Positions 44,277-54,519 of a stretch of 64,000 bases of DNA are shown in pieces. The translations under genes were made by a program, and so were the position numbers. Every line of letters starts with the position of its first letter. Position 1 is the stretch's first letter. The stretch spans positions 1,069,814-1,133,813 of the forward strand of contig SIJG01000006.1 in the NCBI GenBank assembly GCA_023374025.1. Reading direction: 5' to 3'. Under the pieces are notes generated by a model. It ran no database searches. It was not told the origin of the DNA and saw nothing but the letters and a program-made list of their open reading frames with translations. The DNA comes from Heterodera schachtii. Lineage: Eukaryota; Nematoda; Chromadorea; Rhabditida; Heteroderidae.

Positions 44277-47200
44277 ATGAAGGAATTAAAACGGAAGAAT
44301 GTGCGCGACTACCGGCGTGAGTTGTGGGGCGACAGCGCGCCGTTCGTCTCGTTCGGCGTGCTCGGCGCGCGCAACCAGGAGATCACGGTGCGCGAGCGAC
44401 GTCGCTACACCGACCTGATCAGAGGTGATCAATCAGCAAGCAGAACATAAAAGGATAATGTGTTTTTTAAATTAATTTTATATTACAGTGTATCAGGGTT
44501 CGGTTTCGTCCTTGAATGGCAAGGACATCCTGGAAATTAGGCCCTCTAATTTGTGAATTTGACAATATCCTTGAATTCAAGACGGCTTGAAAATAAAAAT
44601 ATTGCTAAAGTTTATTCTGGCGAAAATATAACCATTTGGATAAAATTTAATCATTTTTCATCGAATATGATAAAATTTTAAGTGTCCTTGAATTTAATGG
44701 AATTTCCCCTTATGTCCTTGGAAACCGGTATACCCGTCCTTGGAAAGGGAGTTTATTCGACCCGAACCCTGCAGTATCTGATCAGAAGAGCAAATAAAAG
44801 AAGAAAAACAATATAATTACGCATTTTCGGCTACGAATTTATTTCAAATTTAATTAGGGTTCGAGCCCCGTGTGGCGGGGGTGGCTTTTCGCGGGGGCGG
44901 GGGTTGGCGGGGGTCATAGTCGCGGGGGCGGGGCGGGGACGGGGGCACGATAATTCGGCCCCCGCGGGGGCGGGGGCGGGGGTTTGCTTTGAATTAGCTC
45001 CAAAAAATCTCAAAAAAAAAGTTATTTTTTATGAATGATTTCTTTGACTCCACATTCCTTTATTCGTTGATCGCCTTGATTCTATTTATTTTGGCATAAA
45101 TTGCACAGATTTTGACTAAAAATAACCAAATTTAGGGATTTTTAGGTAATTTTGTAAGAAAAAAAATTTTTTTGGGGCCGGCGTGCCGATAGGGTCGACC
45201 AAAAAAATTAAGATTTTTCTATAAATTTTCGTTTTTTAGCTTTATTAAATTATCATGATTTACTCAAGGAAATTAAAACTCAGATTTTTAAAAATTTTCC
45301 GGCACATTTTTCCAAAAAACTTGATTGTGCGTGGAAAGAGGTCCGGCGGTGCCGATAGGCGCCGCCGGGAAAATTTTAAGAATTTTTAATTAGAACTTTG
45401 CAAAATTTTCAGAAATTTTCCTCTTTTAGATGAAAATAAGGCATTACCCCCAAATCAGAACATTTCTTAGAAATAAAGAACATAAAGAAAGCAAGTATAC
45501 TTTATTTCATAAAAATTTGTAAAAGAAGGTTAAAAAATTCAAAATCGTATAAATTTTTGCCTTTAATTCCACGAATATGCCATTCTTAGGGGTGTATTTT
45601 TCAGCCCCGCGCCCCCGCGGGGGTGAAGCTCACGGGGGCGGGGGTTGCGGGGGTCTGAGTCGCGGGGGCGGGGACGGGGGTGAGGCCAAAAAACCTGTCC
45701 CGCCCCCGGCGGGGGCGGGTGTGACGGGGGCGGGGCTCGAACCCTAAATTTAATGCATTCGAATTTTGGAATTAATTTCTCTTCAGAAGACACGCAAATT
45801 GCCAAATCGGTGGATACGGTAACGGAGGGACTGTTACAGCAACATGAAGGCGCACTGCGAAGAACACAGCAGCAAAATGGACAAATGGAAGCGAAAAACG
45901 GGGAAAATGGGAGAAATGGAAGCGAAAAAGGTGGGAAAAATTTAAAAAAACCCTTAATTCAAATGGAATCAGAAGATCGGCCCGTGTTCCGAGAACGTCT
46001 CCGCGACGCCTACTTTTGTGAGGGGGCGGCGACGGCATTCGTCGAATGCCACGCGGTGGGCAACCCGACGCCGGAGGTCACCTTTTTCCACCACGAAAGT
46101 GCCATCTGTGACGACGGACGGCACCAAATCACACGCAATGGCAACACGTGGAGGTGGGAGGGGGAGAGGAGGAGGAATTGGTGTCATGACAAATCGTAAA
46201 ACGGCTTAGGCTAGGCTTATGCTTGCTTGGCCAAGTCTTAGTCTAAAGCTTAGGCTTTATTATGTACGAGTTGCCTTTTGTACGAATTGCCATTGACTCC
46301 ATTCGAGATTCCCGAATTTTGGCCCAAGAACAAGCAAAATTGAAATGTGACAAATTAGTTTTTCCATCAATCACTTTCCCTGCTTAGAATGACCATTGTG
46401 CGTCCGATGGTCGGCGTTGACACAGGTGAATACTCTTGCGTTGCGCAGAACGAATTTGGCCGTGACCGATGCGCCTGCAAAAGCATTTGCGGAGGTACAA
46501 ATAACCGAAATTCCACCGAGATTTTATCCCCAGGCCCAAAAAACCCCGAAATTGTATTCCATTTTCAGATGCCCCTGAACGCCCTTCAAGGCCTGACGTT
46601 GAGCTTTCCTCAGACACCGAAGTGTACGTCTGTTGGGAAGCGCCCGAACGCCTGCCGGTGACCCTCGAAGGCGTCGTGTACAGGTCGGTGTCGATGGCAT
46701 ACGAATTTGGGAATTAAAAATTAGAATTTTCTATTTTTTCTAGTTTAAACCTTTTAGACTCGAATGCCGCCCGGCGGGGGAAAAGGACGCCTTTTCGGCA
46801 TGGACTGTGGTCAGCAATTGCGTGGAGGACGAAGCAGCCGTTGTAAAGCATTTGATACCGTAAGAGAAACAAATTTAAAATTGTAGGAAAAATTTGTATT
46901 TGAAGGAAAACATCATTATATTTTATCTGGGAGCTAATTAGGCCTAATTCCAAAATGTTCTATCCACATTATCAACATTCTCTCATTCTCAGAATGGGCG
47001 TCTACCAATTCCGCGTGACGGCACACAATGAATTCGGCTGGGGCACCCCTTCGATCACTTCGCGCATTATTCGCACGCATCCGAGGGGTAATTAAAGGAA
47101 ACAATTAAAATAATTTAGAAATAATTAAAGGTATCCCGAAACTGAATTTGGATGTGCTCAGGCGGGAAGGACGACAATTTACGGTGGTGACAATGCCACA

Positions 47201-49202
47201 GAAAACGGGGCGCAGGGGAGCCGGCCTAACGCAAATAGCGGAAGGTTGCCCCAGGGGAAAAGCATTTAATTAATAATTAATTGTATTACGTTTGAAACAT
47301 TAATTATGCATTTAAATTTAATTGACTCCCAAAATTAAAACAGATTTTATGGAGGAACAACGTGAGGAAGAGGGAAGGGAAGAAGAGGAAGAAAATGATG
47401 AGCAAATGGGGGAGGAAAGGGCGGAAGAGAAAAATGGGAACGAAAACAACGGAAATGGCAAACAACGAACGGTGCCATTGAACACCACGGAGGACCCGCT
47501 GAAGCGCTTTCAGGTCAACAAAGGCCACTAATTGAACTTAATTAGTGTTAATTAACACCCTTTCGAATTCGACTCTCTCCCCCCCCCCAATTTTCAGTTG
47601 GAATCGGAATTGTTCCGCGGTCAGTTCAGCGTCATCCGTTACGCGGTTGACTCCAAAACGGGCGCCCATTGCACCGTGAAAATCCGAGCGGCGCCCAGCC
47701 ACGGGTCGCTGATGTTCGCGGCGCCAGCGGAACGCATGCGAGCCGCGCGCGCTGAGTACGAAACGCTGGCGGAATGCCAAAGTGCGAATGTGGCACGCCT
47801 TATAGCGGTGAGTGCCTGCTAGACCGGTTCAGTCGGACCAATTGGGCACGGGTTCGGCTGAATCCACCGAAAAAGTGCCAAAAATGTTTCGTTTTTGCCA
47901 AATAAGGCTTATTCCTCCGACAACGCTTTTCTGCTCCTTTTCACTGAACGCCTTTACGAAAATCTGTTCCAACGCTTCGTCCGATTGGACGCGTACACGG
48001 AAGAGCAAATCGCATTCACAGTACGGCAGATTGCTTCTGCACTCCGATGGATTCATTTTAAAGGGTTATAAAATTTTAATAAATTATTTGATTTTAAAAA
48101 TTGCTTTTTAAGAAATTAATTTTGCATTTTTTGTTTTTCTTTTTAAGCGTCGCCCATTTGGATGTTGAGCCGACTAACGTAATGTTCAGCTCAAAGCGTG
48201 CTTGGCTTGTCAAATTGGTAAGCTGATCAAACTAATGTTTTGTTCAACTATGATTCTTATTATAATCGTATTAATATAATTAATTAATTTGTTTCGTTAA
48301 TTGGCTTCGGCTGCCACTTTCTTTCCCTTCCCTTTTTCGGTTGACTTCGGCCGCGCCCGTCGCTTGGGCTCCCGGGAAGGCGCCGCCGGCGATGGCCAAC
48401 TGATCGCCGAATGGACGGCGCCCGAATTGCTTTTGGCACGTCAAAACAATGGCACAAAAGCAAAGATCACTGATGAGGGTGAGCTCGTCAAAAATGGTGA
48501 GAATAATTGGCTCAGTTTATGGCGCTTTTTAGGCCCAAACGGCGCGGGCAATTGGCCAAACGCACAGACGGACATGTGGGGCCTGGGACTGTGCACATTT
48601 TGCCTGTAACGAATTGGCCATTCATCAAAAATTTATGACCCAAAAAATGCGCACAATTCACAGATTGGCCGGCTTTCATCCCTTCGCGGACGACGACGAC
48701 ACGGAGCAGGACATCCGCCGCCAGGTGCTTGAGCAGCGCTGTGACCCGAATCTGATCCCTGTGCAAGCGTCGGAAGAAGCACTTCGCTTCGTCACGTGGG
48801 CACTGAAAAAGGACCCGCGGTAAAAACGGATGAGAGGCGAAAAAAAACAGATTTTGACGGTGTGCCAGAGATTTAAAAAAAAAAAAAGGTTTGTTTAGTA
48901 GGCGAATGCGCCCCGACGAAGCGTTGGACCACCGTTTCCTCGCCTCCGACGCGGCGATGGTTCGTCGTCGGGAGAACATTCGCTACGCGTCCCATCGGCT
49001 CATGCGGACGGCCCAACGGCGACTTCGGCACCAAACGCAATTCGCGAGGAACGGAGGAGCGGCACGGGACGGTGGCGGAACGGCGCCGCCGCATTCGCAC
49101 GCGGGCGGACGGACGGCAAAACCGACGAAAGGAGCGATGAACAATGGCACGGCAGGGAGAACAACGGCACCCAAACGGCGCGTTGTGACCATGGAATGCT
49201 AA
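44277..49202 (+). CDS. Duplicated unc-89 C-terminal gene (chimeric start; Ig-FN3-PK2)
   Basis: The duplicated segment begins inside the last interkinase exon at 44300. An ATG at 44277 in unrelated upstream DNA reads MKELKRKN and then enters the copied exon in its native frame (VRDYRRELWGDSAPF). Every downstream exon of copy 1 is present and open: Ig (about 45.96-46.49 kb), FN3 (46.57-47.09 kb), acidic linker, kinase with TVKIRA, HLDVEPTNVMF, VDFGRARRL and TAPELL, and the tail ending at 49200-49202. MITE C sits in an intron, not an exon. The intron before the DFG exon (48218-48339) lacks AG as in copy 1. An out-of-frame ATG at 44240 could reduce translation. C. elegans makes short kinase-tail isoforms from internal promoters, so such a protein could function. 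Expression is unproven, and a misassembled haplotype is an alternative. Confidence 0.65.
44494..44771. mobile_element. hAT-like MITE A (copy 2)
   Basis: Same element, position and flanks as at 28335-28613, with one-base indels. Inherited through the duplication. Confidence 0.75.
44855..45746. mobile_element. hAT-like MITE C (only in copy 2)
   Basis: 892 bp from TAGGGTTCGAGCC to GGCTCGAACCCTA, with GGCGGGGGCGGGGG-rich subterminal repeats in mirror order and an AT-rich centre without ORFs. It is flanked by a perfect 8-bp duplication AATTTAAT (44847-44854 and 45747-45754). Copy 1 (about 28.70 kb) retains the empty site with one AATTTAAT. Terminal motif and 8-bp duplication point to a hAT-type non-autonomous element. 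It lies in an intron about 40 bp before an acceptor. Confidence 0.92.
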
Positions 49203-49640
49203 CCAAAAGGCGAGAGTCTCGAATTTGCCAAAAGAATGAACTCAATCAATTAGAGAAAATGATTGTTTATTTTATTGAATTTCTCATATTCATTTATTGG
49301 CTATTAAATTCATATGGTTGACCGAAAATGAACGGATTCGGGCATAAAACTCAATATTCGTCCTCAAAGTGACCTAATAAAATTGGGAAAATTTATGAAA
49401 ATATTAGAAAATAAATCTTTTCATAAAAAAATATATACTTCAAAAATCTGATTTGGATCATCTTTATATTAAAACCTTATCAAATATATTTTTTGGTAAA
49501 AAAATCTTTTTAATTTATGATAATTAAAAAATTTTCATTCATTTAAAAATAGGAGAAAAACGGATGCAAAAGTCAACGGATATATTCTTACACAGACATA
49601 AAAAATGTCTCAAGACTATGTCGTTTTTACATTCATTGAA

Positions 49641-50305
49641 TGTTTTTGTTTGTTTTGTTCAATGCATAAAATGGATAAATTTATTTTCGGATTAATTATT
49701 ATTTAAATTAATTTAATTAAATATTTTTTGGAAAAATATTCGAAATAAAAGGAAATAATTTCTTCAAAAATATGGTAAATTTGCCATTTTAGTGCTCTTT
49801 CCCATGGCATTTCTTTCTTTCGTATTCGTGGGATTAGTAACATTTATTTTAAGTTTTGCCATTAATTTGTGCAATTTTTTTTAAATACGTAACGAAATAC
49901 AAAAATTAGAACAATTTCCATTGCCAATTTTGGGCTGGAAATTCACATGGTTTGGCATTTTGCCTAAATTATTTCCAATTTAAGCCAAAAATTTCTAAAA
50001 TTTGCAGAATGGCATTTTGATGCGGCATATAAATAAGCGTATCTTTTTACTTGCAAATGGCACTTCGCATTTCGGCGCCGTATTTAATTTTTCAATTTAC
50101 TTTTTGCCTTTGGCATGGGAATGCCTTGCCATTCGGCTTTTGTGCGAAAAGCGGACTTCAAACGGGCCAAAAGAAGCTTTTCATGCACTAGCCGAACGGC
50201 GCGGCACTCACCGCCCGCAACTCGCCGATGGCATTGGCACGCACTCCTAAAGAAATTTAAAACTCAATTTATTACAAAATTGCCTTAGGCATTTTTTTTC
50301 TTTTA
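49641..50305. other. AT-rich intergenic region
   Basis: Begins where the duplication ends and runs to the start of the receptor gene. An 82-codon open frame at 50002-50250 shows no recognisable domain and I do not call it. It probably contains the receptor promoter; no clear TATA was seen. Confidence 0.4.
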
Positions 50306-51810
50306 ATGGACATTCCAACTTTTGCTGCCAACAAAACAGTAGAACCTAACGAAATGAGTACGGTACTTGATGGTGTAGCGGAGAAAACGGTAATTAAGGA
50401 CGGACGGAATATCCACGCCCTCCCCCGCCCCACGCCTTAAGAAATGTAAAATCTAAAGAATTTATATGTAAATTAAAAGTCCTTATGTTTTTAAGCAAAT
50501 GTTCCTCAATTATGATTTATAAATGATCATTAGCCAACATTCAACCTTCCCTCTCCCCAATTAGCAGTTGTCCCTCCTCTTTTGGTCCGTCCTTTTGTGT
50601 GCCGTTCTGATTGTTTCAGTTGCCGCCTTCGGCATTTTCCTCAACACTTTTCTAATTTTCGTCACCGTCCAAACTAAGTGTGTCTTTGGTCTATCTTTTG
50701 TGCCAAATTTCCGCAATCAAAAGGCAATTGCACGGCTCTGCCAACGCACTTTTGGCACTCAATTCGCTGTTTGAAGTGTTCCACGCGTTCGGCCACTTCG
50801 TCTTTCTTTGCGTCGCCCTCTCCGATCGGTGCTCTCCCCTCTCCTACCGTAACTCCTACCGTTCGTTGGCCCTTTCGCTTTTCGGCCTTTTCGCCGCTTC
50901 TTTTTCTATGCTTTTCTCCGGCTTCGATCGCCTCTTTTGCGTGTTTTTCCCATTAAAGTCGAATATTTTCATCTGTTTTTATTGCTTTATACCTTTTTTT
51001 TAGTTATTTTCGCTTCTCCCATTTTTGGCGCTGTTTTGCCATTGCTTTTTCCCTTTGTGCCATTCCTTGCATTGCGCTGACCGTCGCATTTTGGCGCCGG
51101 GGCGAAGAAGTGCCAACGATGGAAGTGACCGGAAGCATTGGCGACTTGATCATCAATGTTCTGTTAAATTATATTGAGTTTTAAAATGGTTTGGGTTCAT
51201 TTTTAAGGGTGGCTTTGCCTTCGCTTTGTACAGCTTCGCAAAGTTCGCCTGCACAAGTGGAACTGTCCTTTTGTACGCTTTCCTCGCCATTTGGCTGTGG
51301 CACAAACGCAGTGCGCCGTTACTTTATTTTTTACTAAATTAATTTATTAAATTTGACTTTTTGAAGATGACCAAATTCAGTCGATGGCACATTGTGCCAA
51401 CCGTCGCATTTTCATCTCTCTGTTCGTCATCGTTCTGTTCAATGTCGGCGGTTATTTTCTGATCGCCATTTTCTACGTTTTTTGGCCTCCTTCGGCCCAT
51501 CCCTCGGCACAGTTTTGGCTCGTTCGAATGGTTCTGTCAATTCCGGCCAATTTGAGCGGTGCGTCCAACGCGCCGATTCTTTTCATGACGAGGCGAGAAA
51601 AAGACAAAATGCCATCCCTATTTTTACTAAATTTTCTATAAATTTCACAGTTCGGACTACCGAAAAGCATTCAAAAAGCAATGCCAAAATATTTTGCTTT
51701 TACTCGGCCAAAATCGAAACAGTGCCATTCATCCGACGACCGTTTTTGTGTTGCCACAGAGGCAAAACCGACAAAGACAGCGACAGAATGTGTTTGCCAG
51801 CAGAAGATGA
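50306..51810 (+). CDS. Seven-TM chemoreceptor-like GPCR (Srsx-like)
   Basis: About seven exons starting MDIPTFAANKTVEPNEMSTV (an extracellular N-glycosylation site, NKT). TM1 is LLCAVLIVSVAAFGIFLNTF and TM2 NALLALNSLFEVFHAFGHFV. TM3 ends in GFDRLFCVFFPLK, the DRY-like position with the FPL that is typical of nematode Srsx receptors. TM4-TM6 follow (FAIAFSLCAIPCIALTVAF, GGFAFALYSFAKF, ISLFVIVLFNVGGYFLIAIF). TM7 ends in NAPILFMT, then SSDYRKAFKKQ, the helix-8 start of rhodopsin-like receptors. Exons join in phase by eye. The last intron (51593-51650) starts GC rather than GT. The Srsx assignment is from motif resemblance; another rhodopsin-like class is possible. Confidence 0.75.
51593..51650 (+). 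other. GC-AG intron in the 7TM receptor gene
   Basis: The donor reads ATGACGAG/GCGAGA and the acceptor TTTCACAG/TTCGG. Splicing restores FMTSSDYRKAF, whereas reading through ends after 20 codons. No GT donor is available near the required junction. Confidence 0.7.
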
Positions 51811-52073
51811 TGAAAAGAAGCAGTGGCCAAAACTGATCAGAGAAGGGATCAGCAGCTGAGGGCAAAAAGTGGTCAGAAATTTATCGAATCGATTTGGGAT
51901 AAATAAAAAATAATAAATTTGAAAAAATAATTTTAAAAATTGGTCATTGAAAATTGGGGTGATAAACGGGGAAAATACAGCGATGGAATGGGGGGGGGGC
52001 ACAGAGATAAAGCTCATTTCTGGTGATCAGATCATAATTAAGAAATGGATGCTCGTTATGTGCTCTAGAATGC

Positions 52074-52990
52074 TCATTTTTTGCTGAGTAATTCCACACT
52101 TTTGACAATTTTCTTCGCCCGCAAATTGTTCGGATTGAATCGGAAGGGCAATCGGATGGGAATTTCCTCCGCTTTGATCTGATTCTTGATCTCAGCGATG
52201 AACGACTGCTCTATCAGTCGTCTGTTCGCGACGTCATCAATCCAAATCTTAAATGATCACTCTGATTATCAAATTTAAAGGATTTTTGCCATTGTTTGAT
52301 CAGAAAGTTCCTCCCACATAATGGCACCTCAAATTTGGCCATGAATGGCAAGTCCAACAAGTTGCCATAGGATATCGGATCACGGCGATTGCCCGGGTTA
52401 ATTTCGCATCGGTAGAACAACCCGTGGACATGGCACGCAATTGGAGAAGGCATTCCGAACAGCGAGCGGACAGTTTGGATGAACAGAGCGTCGAATTTTT
52501 GCACGGTCACCGCACTTTGACGACCCGAAGTGCCGTGCAAATACAATTGGAAAATGCCGCCGGAGAGATTTTCAACACTTTCGAATTTTGGCGGAATTTC
52601 GTCGCGGAAAATTGCGACGCCCAATTTGTGATTGAAAACTGAAAAATAAATTTTAAAAAATACTAAAATTGACAATTTTAACCCGTGAGAATGTTATTTT
52701 TTAAAATGCCAATTGTAATTAAATATTTTTTTCCTAAATTATTTAAAATTAATTAATTTATTTATTTAATTGCCCAACTTTTACTCACAAACACTTTTCG
52801 TCAATTTGCTGGGCAGAAATGTGTCGGTGGCCATTCTGAGCAGAGTCGGCGCGTCGTCGAAGCCTTTCTCGCGCTTCAAATATGAATCCCAGCGGGCGTG
52901 CGTTTCGTTGACAATGTTTTTGGCGGTCGGCCGTAATTTGTTCACTTCGGCCTCAATTAGAAATTTGCAATTAATTAATTGTTTTTCCAT
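52074..52990 (-). CDS. Uncharacterised protein (about 228 aa)
   Basis: Three exons on the minus strand: 52789-52990, 52328-52638 and 52074-52247, all joining in phase with canonical GT/AG. They start MEKQLINCKFLIEAEVNKLR, pass through GGIFQLYLHGTSGRQSAVTV, FIQTVRSLFGMPSPIACHVH and RRDPISYGNLLDLPFMAKFE, and end AKKIVKSVELLSKK. There is no signal peptide, TM or obvious domain. The mixed, non-repetitive composition and clean splicing argue for a real conserved gene. An upstream minus-strand ATG at 53211 with GTAAGT could be a 5'UTR exon but does not join in phase. I do not recognise the family. Confidence 0.65.
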
Positions 52991-54519
52991 TTCCTACACA
53001 AAAGGCACATGTTTTCACTGTGCAATGATTCGGAAAGTCGCGACAATCGAAGCGCCACAAAGTCCATTTGGGGGGAGGAGAAGCGAAGGGACGGCAGAGA
53101 TTAAGCGGAAAACTGAATTAATTGGGATGCGATGAATAATATGTGTGATTAATTATCAAATTAATTAATTAATTAATTACATTGGCCACACTTACTTTTG
53201 TTCTGTCTCATTTTGCAAATTTAGCCGATTAATGGCAAAAGCAACGGAATGTGTGGGCATTACAAATTAAATAAGTTCTATTATTACCCAAATATTTGTG
53301 CAAACAAAAACGAGTGAATTAACGCAATTAATTAATTGTTCAATGGCGACGGATTGGGGGAAAGGGAAAAGGCAAAGGCAAAAGAAAAGGGAAAAGGAAA
53401 AGGAAAGGGAAAGGCATTGATTGGATTGGCATATTTTAAATGATTCATCCGTCCGCAGAGAAAGGTAATGAGGAGGAATAACGAAGAAGAAGAAGAAGAA
53501 GAAGAAGAAGATGAAGAGAAAGATGGACATATCGGCGGAAGGACGGAAGTATAAATATAAACTAAATGAAGAATTGACAAAAAAGAATTTGTTGCATCTT
53601 TTTGCAAGTTTTTCTTTGTAATTTAATTTTTCTTTCCAAAAATTGGGCAGATAATTAAAGTTTTTTCTTTTTTCCATAAACAAATTAAATAATTTAAATT
53701 AAAATAATATTGCGATAATTTGGGCTGATTTTTTTGCTGTTATAATTAAATTAGCAAACGATGGTCAATGGGAAAAAAGGGCGAAAGGCACGAACTTTAA
53801 ACGACGGAATACGACGCATTGGGGGGGGGAGCAAAAGCAAAAGCAAAGAAAGGCACACAAAATGCGATGGTCATTTTGATAAGCCATGGGAATGAATGTT
53901 TGTTTATTCTTCTTACAATTAGGCTTAATGCAGGCACATTAATCTGTTTTCATTTAATCTGTTTTTTTCATTGATCAGCAGCAAAATGAAAGTGACGGCC
54001 GACGGAAGGACGGAAAATGAATGGCGTAAAGGGGGGGGGGGGGGGGTAATGGGAGTGGGAGCAATGCAATGGGGGGGGGGGGGGACCGACAACCGGCGAT
54101 GGCGTGACCAATGATCAGTGGAGGCATTGATTGGAGAGGGGGAGGGGGGGGGGGGGGGGATGATTGGATGAATGCCGGGGCAAACGGACGATTTAATTGC
54201 TTAGCCCACCAATCAATTTCATTTAATTATAATTAATTAATCATTGGCCACTCCCATCAAATCTTATCAAATGCCATTGTCATTGGCCAATCCCATCAAA
54301 TGCCATTGCTATTGGCCAATCCCATCAAATCTCATCAATTGCCAATGCCTTGAATTAAATTATACTTTTTATTTAATTTAAATTTTCAAACAAAAAAAGT
54401 TTTTTTTTTATCTAAAAAATGAAAAATGAACAGTAAAAAATGCCCAAGTGATCAATGCCATAAAAAAGTGCAAGGGTAATAATAACACAGCTGTTTTTTA
54501 ATTTATGTTTCAATTGTCC
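52991..54519. other. Gene-free region with simple repeats and poly-G runs
   Basis: Contains AATT-rich DNA, a purine-rich GGGAAAAGG and GAAGAA stretch (53350-53520), several poly-G runs (53821, 54030-54047, 54070-54085, 54138-54160) and a tandem repeat (54243-54345). No gene is supported; long open frames on the minus strand here are products of the purine bias. Confidence 0.6.
54243..54345. repeat. Short tandem repeat (CATTGGCCAATCCCATCAAAT units)
   Basis: About three imperfect copies of a roughly 34-bp unit containing ATTGGCCAATCCCATCAAAT. Confidence 0.7.

Larger units (their letters stand above)
44300..49640 (+). repeat. Direct duplication, copy 2 (unc-89 3' end)
   Basis: Partner of 28141-32787 in the same orientation. 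It is longer because of the ~0.9-kb MITE C insertion, and it lacks MITE B. The non-transposon parts of the two copies have nearly equal length (about 4.44 kb each). Confidence 0.95.

Noticed and set aside
44855..44870. tRNA B-box-like GGTTCGAGCCC
   Set aside because: It is the terminal repeat of MITE C, occurs in inverted form at both ends and has no A-box or cloverleaf around it.
50002..50250. An 82-codon + strand ORF
   Set aside because: No signal peptide, domain or splice support; could be chance.
53267..53683. A 138-codon Phe/Ser-rich minus-strand frame
   Set aside because: Produced by the GAA/GGGAAAAGG purine repeat.
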